From contig NZ_CP041636.1 of the NCBI RefSeq assembly GCF_007197755.1, positions 3,446,001 through 3,510,000 on the forward strand: 64,000 nt of DNA, written 5' to 3'. Both the position numbers and the translations under genes were made by a program. Below, piece by piece: positions 18,697 to 28,303 of the stretch (its first letter is position 1; each line of letters begins with the position of its first letter). The stretch is from Ferrovibrio terrae. GTDB taxonomy: Bacteria > Pseudomonadota > Alphaproteobacteria > Ferrovibrionales > Ferrovibrionaceae. A model generated the notes under the pieces. It saw only the letters and a list, made by a program, of their open reading frames with translations, ran no database searches and was not told the origin of the DNA.

Positions 18697-19872
18697 CTAG
18701 GAGATTCCACGCCGCCGCAACAGGGGCGCGAGGCCGATCAGGCCCAGCACCGGGCCGGGCAGCAGCAATAGCGCAACGTAAGGCCCGAGCAGGCTGAGCC
18801 ACTGCGTCGCCAGCGCGATGGCGACCGTGGTGATGGCGAAGCCGATGGCATTCTGGATCGCCAGCGCGCTGCCCACCGCATCCGGCGGACAGGCGGCGCC
18901 CGACAGGGCCGAGAATTGCGGCGAGTCCGCCACCACGGCAAAACCCCAGACCAGCAGCAACACGAGCAACGCCGGCCAGGGCAGACCGCTGCCGAACACC
19001 GGATAGAACAGACACAAGGCACCCGACAGCCCGAGCATCAGCGCCGCGACCTTCGCGCTGCCGATGCGCTTGCTGACAATGCCGCCCAGCACGCAGCCGA
19101 GCGCGCCGATGCCGATCACCGCGAAACTGAGCAGCGACACCGCGCCGGCCGCGAGATCCGGTCGTGCCATCACGAGTAAAAACGGCAACAGCGTCCAGAA
19201 GGCATAGAGTTCCCACATATGCCCGAAATAGCCGAGCGCCGCGGCGCGAAACGCCGGAATGCGGAAAGCCGTCAGCACCGCGCGTCCGCTCAAGGGTTTC
19301 GCGCGCCCTCTGGCGAGATACGGCCCCTCGCCCAGCCACAGCACGGCAAAGCCGCCGAGCAAAGCCAGAACCGAGGCCGCGCCGACCGCGATCTCCCACG
19401 GCACGCCACTGTCCACGCCGCGAATGCCATGCGGCAAGGCAGTGCCCAGCACCAGCATGCCGACGAGCAGGCCTAAAGCGCCGCCGGTGGCGCCCCTGGT
19501 CCAGCCGATCACCAGCTTCATGCCGATGGGATAGATGCCGGCGAGCGACAGGCCGGTGAGCACGCGCAGCGCAAACGCCAGCGGATAGTCGCGATAGCAC
19601 AGGATGAAGGCGGCATTGGTCGCCGCGCCGATCAGGCAGGAGACAAAGAAAATGCGATGCGCGGCGAAGCGATCGGCCAGGCCGGACAGCGCAATGAGCA
19701 GCGTGCCGGCGATGAAGCCGAGCTGCACCGCATTGGTGAGCCAGCCGATATCGCCCGCCGACAGATCGAGGATCGCCTGCAGATCGATGGCCGCCGCGTT
19801 GAAGGAGAACCACAGCGAGGTGCCGAAGAACTGCGCGACGACCAGGATGGCAAGCGGTGCACGGAGCATCAT
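18697..19872 (-). CDS. Major facilitator superfamily transporter
   Basis: The 391-residue protein has about 12 membrane helices in two halves, with the MFS loop motif [10 protein letters not shown] between helices 2 and 3. It most resembles CynX/NarK-like or drug:H+ antiporter members; substrate is unknown. The start is the first of two ATGs at 19872, with GAGG six bases upstream. It is divergent from katG. A decayed copy of its N-terminal coding region appears to exist at about 23690–23760 (see that entry). Confidence 0.88.
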   Translation of the reverse strand: MMLRAPLAILVVAQFFGTSLWFSFNAAAIDLQAILDLSAGDIGWLTNAVQLGFIAGTLLIALSGLADRFAAHRIFFVSCLIGAATNAAFILCYRDYPLAFALRVLTGLSLAGIYPIGMKLVIGWTRGATGGALGLLVGMLVLGTALPHGIRGVDSGVPWEIAVGAASVLALLGGFAVLWLGEGPYLARGRAKPLSGRAVLTAFRIPAFRAAALGYFGHMWELYAFWTLLPFLLVMARPDLAAGAVSLLSFAVIGIGALGCVLGGIVSKRIGSAKVAALMLGLSGALCLFYPVFGSGLPWPALLVLLLVWGFAVVADSPQFSALSGAACPPDAVGSALAIQNAIGFAITTVAIALATQWLSLLGPYVALLLLPGPVLGLIGLAPLLRRRGIS

Positions 19873-19898
19873 GCCTGCCTCACTTGCCGCCGCCGGTA

Positions 19899-19917
19899 TG
19901 ATCGAAAAAACCGATCA
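19899..19917. promoter_or_regulatory. Inverted repeat in the katG/MFS divergent region
   Basis: TGATCG and CGATCA form 6-bp arms separated by seven A/C bases. A further TGATCAC copy starts at 19924. The site sits between the two divergent start codons and could be the operator of a regulator acting on katG, the MFS gene or both. The regulator cannot be named from this sequence. Confidence 0.4.
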
Positions 19918-19992
19918 CAGTCTTGATCACAATCAATTTCCCCGAAGATGGCGCAAGGCATAGTCTGGCTCCGCTCAAGCTTGAGCCGGTGA

Positions 19993-22158
<2,166 letters not shown>

Positions 22159-22171
22159 ATCCCGACGACAG

Positions 22172-22208
22172 GTTTCCCCGGCCGCCGCTGAACGGTGGCC
22201 GGGGAAAC
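22172..22208 (+). terminator. Hairpin downstream of katG
   Basis: Twelve perfectly paired bases (22172–22183 with 22197–22208) extend by four more pairs to a five-base loop. No T-run follows, so it may act as a Rho-assisted terminator or as a 3' stabilising structure for the katG mRNA. Confidence 0.65.
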
Positions 22209-22297
22209 GCACTTTCGCCCTTGTGTATTACGTTTGATCACAAAACGGCGAGCGACTCTCGCGCTGCGCCGGAGTCTGAAAAAGCGACTGGACTCCC

Positions 22298-22313
22298 TAC
22301 CTACCAGTAGGTA
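22298..22313. promoter_or_regulatory. Probable TetR operator
   Basis: A perfect inverted repeat, TACCTAC-CA-GTAGGTA, ends ten bases before the tetR-family ATG. The short spacer, arm length and position are typical of TetR-family autoregulatory operators, so self-repression is likely. The sequence resembles known operators carrying the TACC..GGTA core. Confidence 0.75.
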
Positions 22314-22323
22314 AGTAGCCGGC

Positions 22324-23028
22324 ATGACCGCCGACACAGGACAGCTGATTCTCGACAAGGCCGAAACGCTGATGCGTTCGCGCGGCTACACGGCCTTCAG
22401 CTATGCCGATCTTGCCGCCGATCTCGGCATCACCAAGGCGAGCGTGCATTATCACTTCGCCAGCAAGGAAGCGCTGGTGCTGGCGATCCTGGCGCGCTGC
22501 CTCGATCGCGGCCGCGCGACGCTGGTGCAGCTGACGCGCGATCATGCCGATGTGCGCGACAAGCTGCGCGCCTATGCCGCCACCTTCCTCTTCTCGGTGG
22601 AGAGCGGAATGATGCCGGTCTGCGGCACGCTGTCCGCCGAACGCGGCGTGCTGCCGGAAAGCACCTATCCGTCGATCCAGCAATTCTTCCAGATGCAGAT
22701 CGACTGGCTGGCCGACGTGGTGCGCGAGGGCACCGCCGCCGGAATCCTTGCGCCGCCGCTGCCGCCCGAACAGGCCGCCGTGGTGATCTTCAGCGCGCTG
22801 GAAGGCGGCACGATGATCGCCTGGGGCATGGATCGCAAATCGGTGGTGCTCACCGCCTTCGAGGCGATCCTCGACTGCATGATGATGCAGACACAGATGA
22901 CCAGGCAACCGACCTCTGCGGCCGTTGGGAAGCGGCAACAGAAGAGTCAGACGGGGCCGCGCACACGCAAGCGCAAGGGTGCCCCCTCACGACGGAGCGC
23001 AGCCCAGGCTGGAGGACCGCTCAAATGA
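22324..23028 (+). CDS. TetR/AcrR family transcriptional regulator
   Basis: The 234-residue protein has an N-terminal helix-turn-helix (about 25–50, TFSYADLAADLGI-type; here FSYADLAADLGITKASVHYHF) and a ligand-binding C-terminal domain. The last 35 residues are Lys/Arg/Gln-rich and look disordered, an unusual tail for the family. The start ATG at 22324 is just downstream of a perfect palindromic operator at 22298–22313. The next gene, a GFA-family protein 91 bases downstream on the same strand, could be part of its regulon. The inducer is unknown. Confidence 0.88.
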   Translation: MTADTGQLILDKAETLMRSRGYTAFSYADLAADLGITKASVHYHFASKEALVLAILARCLDRGRATLVQLTRDHADVRDKLRAYAATFLFSVESGMMPVCGTLSAERGVLPESTYPSIQQFFQMQIDWLADVVREGTAAGILAPPLPPEQAAVVIFSALEGGTMIAWGMDRKSVVLTAFEAILDCMMMQTQMTRQPTSAAVGKRQQKSQTGPRTRKRKGAPSRRSAAQAGGPLK

Positions 23029-23119
23029 CGTCGACCTGACGCAAGCGCCTGCTGAAGGCGCGCGGGTGCCGCATGCGGCCCCGCTTCCCGCAAAACATCA
23101 ATCCAGCCAGAGATCCATC

Positions 23120-23548
23120 ATGACTCATACGCACACCGGTGCCTGCTTCTGCGGCGCCGTCGAGATAGAAGTGTCCGGAGCCCCCGAAGCCATGGGCTAT
23201 TGCCATTGCGAATCCTGCCGCTCGTGGTCGGCCGGGCCGGTGAATGCCTTCACCCTGTGGAAGCCGGAAAACGTGAAGGTGACCAAGGGCAAGAGCTTTC
23301 TCGCCACCTTCATCAAGACCCCGACCAGCGAACGCCAGTTCTGCACCAAATGCGGCGGGCATGTGATGACCGGGCATCCCACCTTCGGGCTGACCGATGT
23401 CTATGCCGCGACGATCCCTTCAGTTGAGTTCAAGCCCGGCGTGCATGTGAACTACGCCGAGACCGTGCTGCCGATGCGCGACGGCCTGCCGAAACTGAAA
23501 GACTTCCCCGCCGAACTCGGCGGCAGCGGCATCGCCGTTGCCGAATGA
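23120..23548 (+). CDS. GFA-family (glutathione-dependent formaldehyde-activating-like) protein
   Basis: The 142-residue protein binds zinc through the family's cysteine sets: CFC near the N-terminus (GACFCGAVEIEV), CHCESC at about 32–37 and CTKC at about 77–80. The founding member, Gfa, joins formaldehyde to glutathione, but most homologues have no proven reaction. I chose the ATG at 23120 since the open frame upstream runs through the end of the tetR gene and the gap. The gene ends before a strong hairpin and a sharp fall in GC content. Confidence 0.85.
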   Translation: MTHTHTGACFCGAVEIEVSGAPEAMGYCHCESCRSWSAGPVNAFTLWKPENVKVTKGKSFLATFIKTPTSERQFCTKCGGHVMTGHPTFGLTDVYAATIPSVEFKPGVHVNYAETVLPMRDGLPKLKDFPAELGGSGIAVAE

Positions 23549-23592
23549 GTGAGGTGATCGGCCGACGCTGAATGGCGTTCGGCTGAACCCAA

Positions 23593-23635
23593 GCCTGTCC
23601 GGCCCCACTGGAAGCGCTCCGTGGGCCGGACAGGC
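23593..23635 (+). terminator. Hairpin downstream of the GFA gene
   Basis: A 13-bp perfect stem (23593–23605 with 23623–23635) closes a 17-base loop. A weaker hairpin lies just upstream (about 23562–23586). There is no T-run. It marks the end of the GFA transcript and the left edge of the low-GC block. Confidence 0.6.
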
Positions 23636-23689
23636 GAGGTCGTCATTGAGCGGGGCACGTGATATAGACGCAGTAGATCATATGACTGC

Positions 23690-23760
23690 GGCGGCTACGC
23701 AGAAAGCGAGGTGCCGAAGAACTGTGCGAGTACAAGCCGTGGTATACTTGCTAGCTATTT
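23690..23760 (-). pseudogene. Decayed N-terminal fragment of an MFS transporter gene
   Basis: Twenty bases at 23705–23724 are identical to 19814–19833 inside the intact MFS gene, in the same orientation. Translated on the minus strand the fragment reads [15 protein letters not shown] then a stop, matching [15 protein letters not shown] near the MFS N-terminus. Stops and a small deletion follow, so it cannot encode a transporter. It is probably the trace of a second, lost MFS gene that once stood here. Overlapping ORFs of 72–81 codons in both strands of this gap look spurious. Confidence 0.5.
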
Positions 23761-23942
23761 TCCGTCTGTTCTCATTCTCGCTCAATCCCGTGTCCCGGAC
23801 AGTCTGACTCAGGGTATCATTTTGGAAGCCATCGCTTCCACTCAAGTCCCTCGCGATAAATTCAAACCTAATATTGTAGGCGGGATAAGTCCTAAACTCT
23901 TCTTCATAAAATCGGACAATCAACTATAGATTGTCTGTAAAT

Positions 23943-23950
23943 GAGGGGGG
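23943..23950 (+). promoter_or_regulatory. Strong ribosome-binding site of the helicase-nuclease gene
   Basis: GAGGGGGG lies four to five bases before the ATG at 23955. It decides this start over an in-frame TTG at 23931 that has no such site. Confidence 0.8.
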
Positions 23951-23954
23951 CACA

Positions 23955-26834
23955 ATGAAAAATCACTTGCCAGAAAATCATGGATTGTCGCCGGCTATTC
24001 AGGCTACTGCCGAACTTATGCCGACTGAAAATGGCGAACCTTCATTAACAGACATTCAATTTGAAGCGTTGGAAAGAGGAATTGCTACAGGCCGAAGCGC
24101 CCTTATAAGCGCGCCTACATCCACAGGTAAAACGCTTATTGGATGGTGGACAATTGCTTCAGCCATCCAGAGCGGAGCGCGAGCTGTATACCTAGTATCT
24201 CATCGTGCGCTAGCGAAGCAGAAATTCGTAGAAGTCCAAACTCTCTTTAACAATCCAAACTTTGGGATCGACGCAAGCTCAATAATATGCGCCACAGGAG
24301 ATGGAGTTGAGGACGCGTCTGGACGGAAGGTAAGCGCACCCCTCACCGCAACTATTCTTATCGCCACATACGAAAAGTTTCTTGGATGCCTGTCCTCAGG
24401 CGGCGCTCCGAGAGATTTAACAAACACCTGTCTGGTCTGCGACGAAATACAAATACTAGGAGATAAAAGACGCGGTCAGAATATCGAGCTTCTCTTAACC
24501 TTACTGAGAAAGGCTAGATGGAAGCAGTTCATTGGCCTGTCTGCAGTCTTAAGTGAAAATGACGCGAATCACATTTCCGACTGGCTCGACCTCGAACTAA
24601 TAAGAAATCCTATTCGAGAAAAAGCTCTACAAATTGAATGTCGTTCAAACACGGCAGTTTACGACGTAGCCTTAGCGCCAGGCAGAGACGGCGCACCCCA
24701 AATACAACAGGTGGTACGGCAAAGAGCAACAAACCGAATTGTCACTGAACTTTTGGCCAACCGAGACCACTATCCGGTGATAGTGTTCTGCATGAGAGTT
24801 GACGACACGTACAACTTATCGTCGGAGTGGATCGCCGGAAAGCCTATTACGAACCAAGTTCGCGTCCCTGCTGGACTGGATATTAATCCGGATTTAATCA
24901 GAGCTTTGGAGCGTCGATGCGCCTTCCATAACTCCGAACTAAGTGAGGACGAAAGAAATTTCGTTGAAGCTAAGTTAGCAGAGAATAGTGTCGATGTCGT
25001 CTATGCGACTAGCACATTAGCGGCTGGTGTCAATTTCCCCCTTGGAAGCGCGGTTTTCGCTTCTTGGAGACGTTGGAATTCGGAACGTCGAGTTTACGAA
25101 CCAATTGGAAGAGCAGAATTCCAGAATATGGCTGGGCGAGTGGGACGCATGGGCCAAGCCGCTCGTGAAGCGAAGGTGATTATAGCAGTGGAGGATGACG
25201 CTCCCATTATGAGCGCCTTAGCACTTATAAACTTCAACGAACAAGAGGCGATAGGGATTGGAATTACACCTGATGATTTTGGCTCGTTAACCCTCCAAAT
25301 ATTTGCGGGAAAGCTTTGCGCAACACGTGCGGATGCTTTTGCTCTGCTAGAATCTAGTTTAAGCGCCGAGCGCGAAAGATCACGGAATGCTCAAGGGGTA
25401 CAACACTGGGAAGAGCATCTTAACGGACACATAGATCGTTTAATTAATGCCGGCTGCCTCATCGAAGCGCGAGGACGTTTAACAACAAGTGCGTTCGGAT
25501 ATGCCGTTGCACAGTCAGGACTCAAACCTGAAACCGCCCTCTACTTCATAAACGGCCTTGTCGAATCTGGGGCGCAACTAGTGGCAATGCTGCCGCAAGA
25601 TGATGAATCTGATGGAGAAGACGACCTCCTTTTCGTGCTGGCACACGCGGCATTGAGTTCTCCGGAATTTAATTATGATGGCGGTCGGCCAACACGATAC
25701 GTTAGTTGGCGTGTGTCACAGCCGAATTTATTGCCGAACGATTACGCTCGTCGCCTCGATGCCGTACTATTCCATCGTCCATGGATGGGTGATGTCTCCG
25801 CCGCAAATGGTGCCCTAATTATAACCAAGCGATCTACCGGCAGTATTCGCCGCGACGCAGATATGCCAGCTCAAGGCATACGCATGGGGGTGGCACAATC
25901 TCTGTGCACAGATGCAGCTTGGATATTGACAGGTATATCGGAGATTTTAGCCGCCACAACATCGCCAACTTTGGCAGACGAAAGCAAACCAGAAGCATTG
26001 AGGGGTGGAGGAGTAGAGGTTGAGGCTTTACGTCGCCTCGCCCGACCAATACGGAGAGTAGCCACAAGAATTAATGCGGGCCTGCCTGGGAACGTATTAT
26101 GGATGACGGCTTTGGAACTCCCTGGAAGGCGCAAACGGTTGTCACGACTCCAAATCCTTTCATTGTCAGATTACAACTTGGTCCGACCTATCGATTTAAT
26201 GAATGGAAATGAAGCGGCAGACGCCAGTAGGCGCGAAGCATTGGATGCGGTCGACAATCCAGGAATTGCAAACAATGTTCGCGATGCCGCGAAGAGGTGG
26301 AAAGTCAAGGACAGGGAGTTTTGTCTGCAACTTCACCGAAGGCGCGCTGAACGCTTCCACGGCGTAGACATCATCAACAATCTATATTTACGCCGAGGAG
26401 ACGAGTTTGAGGCTTCCTTTGAGGACTGTTTGCAGTTCGCCTCAATAAATTTTGAGAATCTAGATGGCCGCAAGAAACAAGCACACCCTGATTACTTAGT
26501 TACCATTGAAAAGTATCCGCCTCTTGTTGTTGAATTAAAGACCCGACAGACCGATACGGACTTGGTTCCGTTAAATTCAGCGATGGAGGTTTTGGGCGCA
26601 TCTGAAGTAATCGGCCTTCGGGAGAACTTCTGCGTTACATTGTGCAGCCCTGGTGTCGAACCTAGCGTCCCCGGCATTATAGAGCGCTGCGGGCGACTGT
26701 GCGTCGTTGATGTTTCAGATTTTTGTGAAGCTATACTTCGTTTGCGAGAAGGGACGCTCACCCGTGACGAATTTTACAACTGGCTAACTACGCCTGGGAT
26801 AGCACTGATCGAAGACCTTCCGTATGGGCGTTAG
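23955..26834 (+). CDS. Ski2/Hel308-like helicase fused to a PD-(D/E)XK-type nuclease motif
   Basis: The 959-residue protein has a complete superfamily 2 helicase core: Walker A APTSTGKT (53–60), motif II DEIQ (163–166), motif III GLSAVLSE (from 194), motif V YATSTLAAGVNFP (from 350) and motif VI QNMAGRVGRMG (390–400). Motifs V and VI closely follow the Ski2/Hel308 pattern. A winged-helix-like segment follows (about 485–530, RLINAGCLIEARGRLTTSAFG). After a long central region without recognised domains, the C-terminus (about 810–870) shows EFEASFE, then HPDYLV with D846 and VELK with E860 and K862, the layout of a PD-(D/E)XK nuclease. A single-protein DNA or RNA surveillance nuclease is inferred. 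It is functionally reminiscent of Hachiman, which pairs a separate helicase and nuclease, but homology was not tested. The gene is low-GC and stands alone. Confidence 0.8.
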   Translation: MKNHLPENHGLSPAIQATAELMPTENGEPSLTDIQFEALERGIATGRSALISAPTSTGKTLIGWWTIASAIQSGARAVYLVSHRALAKQKFVEVQTLFNNPNFGIDASSIICATGDGVEDASGRKVSAPLTATILIATYEKFLGCLSSGGAPRDLTNTCLVCDEIQILGDKRRGQNIELLLTLLRKARWKQFIGLSAVLSENDANHISDWLDLELIRNPIREKALQIECRSNTAVYDVALAPGRDGAPQIQQVVRQRATNRIVTELLANRDHYPVIVFCMRVDDTYNLSSEWIAGKPITNQVRVPAGLDINPDLIRALERRCAFHNSELSEDERNFVEAKLAENSVDVVYATSTLAAGVNFPLGSAVFASWRRWNSERRVYEPIGRAEFQNMAGRVGRMGQAAREAKVIIAVEDDAPIMSALALINFNEQEAIGIGITPDDFGSLTLQIFAGKLCATRADAFALLESSLSAERERSRNAQGVQHWEEHLNGHIDRLINAGCLIEARGRLTTSAFGYAVAQSGLKPETALYFINGLVESGAQLVAMLPQDDESDGEDDLLFVLAHAALSSPEFNYDGGRPTRYVSWRVSQPNLLPNDYARRLDAVLFHRPWMGDVSAANGALIITKRSTGSIRRDADMPAQGIRMGVAQSLCTDAAWILTGISEILAATTSPTLADESKPEALRGGGVEVEALRRLARPIRRVATRINAGLPGNVLWMTALELPGRRKRLSRLQILSLSDYNLVRPIDLMNGNEAADASRREALDAVDNPGIANNVRDAAKRWKVKDREFCLQLHRRRAERFHGVDIINNLYLRRGDEFEASFEDCLQFASINFENLDGRKKQAHPDYLVTIEKYPPLVVELKTRQTDTDLVPLNSAMEVLGASEVIGLRENFCVTLCSPGVEPSVPGIIERCGRLCVVDVSDFCEAILRLREGTLTRDEFYNWLTTPGIALIEDLPYGR

Positions 26835-26836
26835 CT

Positions 26837-27811
26837 CTAAATGTACTGAACCTTCGCCCCGCCTGATCCGCCGCCTGCATCCCCCACCGCGCTCGCCGCC
26901 ATGCGCAGCACTTCCAGATAGCCGCCGCGCAGCTCCATCTGCTCGCGCAGGCCTTTCGCGATCAGCACACGATGCGCCGCCGGCAGTTTCCAGCACGGCA
27001 GACTGAGCAGCAGGTGATGCTCGAGGTGGTAGTTCACCCAGTAGGGCGCGAGCAGCAGCCGCGCCAGCGGGTTCGCGTAGGTCGTGCGCGTGTTACGCAA
27101 CGGGTCGTCGTTGTCGGGCACCACGGCATGTTCGGCGATGTTGCGGATGCGGCTGACCAGCTGGTACCAGGTGAGCAGCGGCAGCAGCCACAGCGCCGGA
27201 TAGAGCCACCACAAACCAACGGCGCTCATCGCCATCCACATCAGCGCATTGGTGATGACGAAGCCGACCAGGCCGCCCTGTTTCAGGCGCAACCAGCGTT
27301 CCGCCCATGACAGGCCCGCCTCGCGCCAGATGGCCATGATCTGCTGTTTGCGCCGCGTGAGGCCGGTATTGCCGGTGATGTCGCGCCAGATCTTGCGCCG
27401 CAGGCTCTGGCGGCTGATCGGGAATGGCGCCGAGAGCACCAGGTCGGGGTCGTCGGCCTGCTGGGTATGGCGATGATGCTTGAGGTGATACGGCCGGTAG
27501 AGATGCAGGTCGGTGCCGACCGGAAAGGCGCAGAGCCACTGCCCGGCGAACTCGTTCAGCCGCCGCGTTTTGAACAGCAGGCCGTGGGCGGCATCATGCA
27601 TCAGGATGGCGAGGCCGAGCTGCCGCCCGCCGATCACCATCACGGCCACAAGGAAGGTCAGCGGATTGGGCAGCCAGACGAAGAGTCCCATGGCAAGGGC
27701 GATCAGCGCCCAGGCATGCAGCACCAGATACGCGCCCATCCAGTCCGAGCGCTGGCTCAGGCGTCTGATCTCGTCCGGGGTGAACACCTGCCGCGCCGTC
27801 GCCGCTGCCAC
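26837..27811 (-). CDS. Membrane fatty acid desaturase
   Basis: The 324-residue membrane protein has the three histidine boxes of the di-iron desaturase/hydroxylase family: HDAAHG (about 72–77), HLKHHRH (about 109–115) and HLEHHLLLS (about 260). Four membrane spans flank them. The start is GTG at 27811 with AGGA nine bases upstream. Its stop codon is only two bases from the stop of the convergent island gene, and its last codons (KVQYI) are AT-rich, so the island edge may have replaced its native C-terminus. The lipid position it desaturates is unknown; ring hydroxylation of carotenoids is an alternative for the family. Confidence 0.87.
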   Translation of the reverse strand: MAAATARQVFTPDEIRRLSQRSDWMGAYLVLHAWALIALAMGLFVWLPNPLTFLVAVMVIGGRQLGLAILMHDAAHGLLFKTRRLNEFAGQWLCAFPVGTDLHLYRPYHLKHHRHTQQADDPDLVLSAPFPISRQSLRRKIWRDITGNTGLTRRKQQIMAIWREAGLSWAERWLRLKQGGLVGFVITNALMWMAMSAVGLWWLYPALWLLPLLTWYQLVSRIRNIAEHAVVPDNDDPLRNTRTTYANPLARLLLAPYWVNYHLEHHLLLSLPCWKLPAAHRVLIAKGLREQMELRGGYLEVLRMAASAVGDAGGGSGGAKVQYI

Positions 27812-27917
27812 GCTGCCGTTTCCTCGTCGTTTGTTGTTGGTCGGGAGTTTAGGTGATTCCGCGAACCGCCCCTACAAAATCGTTATCCTCACCCTTCGTC
27901 ACCCTCGCGACCCCAGA

Positions 27918-27991
27918 CGTCACCCTCGGGCCTGACCCGAGGGTCTCTCTCCGGCCGGCCAAAGATGCTCGGGTCAAGCCCGAGCATGACG
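27918..27991. repeat. 74-bp paired-palindrome element, copy 1
   Basis: Two 23-base hairpins (27922–27944 and 27965–27987) have 9-bp arms around five-base loops CCTGA and TCAAG. They face each other across a 20-base spacer and are bounded by CGTC and GACG. The same architecture recurs at 29823–29896. The hairpin core CTCGGGTCAAGCCCGAG is of a kind scattered through many alphaproteobacterial genomes. The remaining sequence between the desaturase and M81 genes holds the phased array described below and nothing else recognised. Confidence 0.85.
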
Positions 27992-28119
27992 CGGGTTTTG
28001 GAGGGCTTGAAAACCACCCATCAGTTCCACATATGTTCCTGTTGGGCCACGCCTGCACTTACGGGTGTATGCGATACCCGGCGATAGACGCCGTTAGGCC
28101 CGGATAGACGGAGATATGC

Positions 28120-28268
28120 CGAACGAACCGAAACGAACACCCACGAGCATCGCGCGAACGCTGGCGAACGCCTACGAAGCGCCACGAACACTGGCGAAGC
28201 GCCACGAACACTCACGAACGCTGGCGAACGCCCACGAACCGCCACGAACACGCGCGAACCACACCGAT
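28120..28268. repeat. 10-bp-phased CGAA array with a 30-bp higher-order repeat
   Basis: CGAA occurs eleven times at exact 10-bp intervals, starting at 28155, 28165 and so on to 28255, with CGAT at 28265. Three 30-bp units are closely similar (28155–28184, 28185–28214, 28215–28244) and a fourth decays. Irregular CGAA copies begin at 28120. Ten bases is one helical turn, so all copies face the same side of the DNA. A 63-codon ORF (28116–28307) crosses the array but has a poor start and looks repeat-derived. Function is unknown. Confidence 0.85.
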
Positions 28269-28303
28269 ACGATCCGGAGCCGCATTCAAGCGTATGCCGT
28301 CGT

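Larger units (their letters stand above)
23640..26850. other. Low-GC genomic island with one defence-like gene
   Basis: Base composition drops abruptly from the GC-rich background to roughly half GC at about 23640 and recovers at about 26850. Codons rare in the neighbours (AGA, TTA, ATA, CTA) are frequent inside. The block holds an upstream region of about 310 bases without a recognisable gene, apart from a short decayed MFS remnant, and then a single 959-codon gene. No integrase, transposase, tRNA or flanking direct repeat was found. These features fit a horizontally acquired gene inserted between tetR/gfa and the desaturase. Confidence 0.75.

Noticed and set aside
23678-23923. 81-codon minus-strand and 72-codon plus-strand ORFs in the low-GC gap
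   Set aside because: They overlap each other and the MFS relic, have no ribosome-binding site, and show no domain. A small antitoxin-like partner of the helicase gene was considered but nothing supports it.
28120-28268. CRISPR array
   Set aside because: Units are 10 or 30 bp in tandem with no spacers and no cas genes are present.
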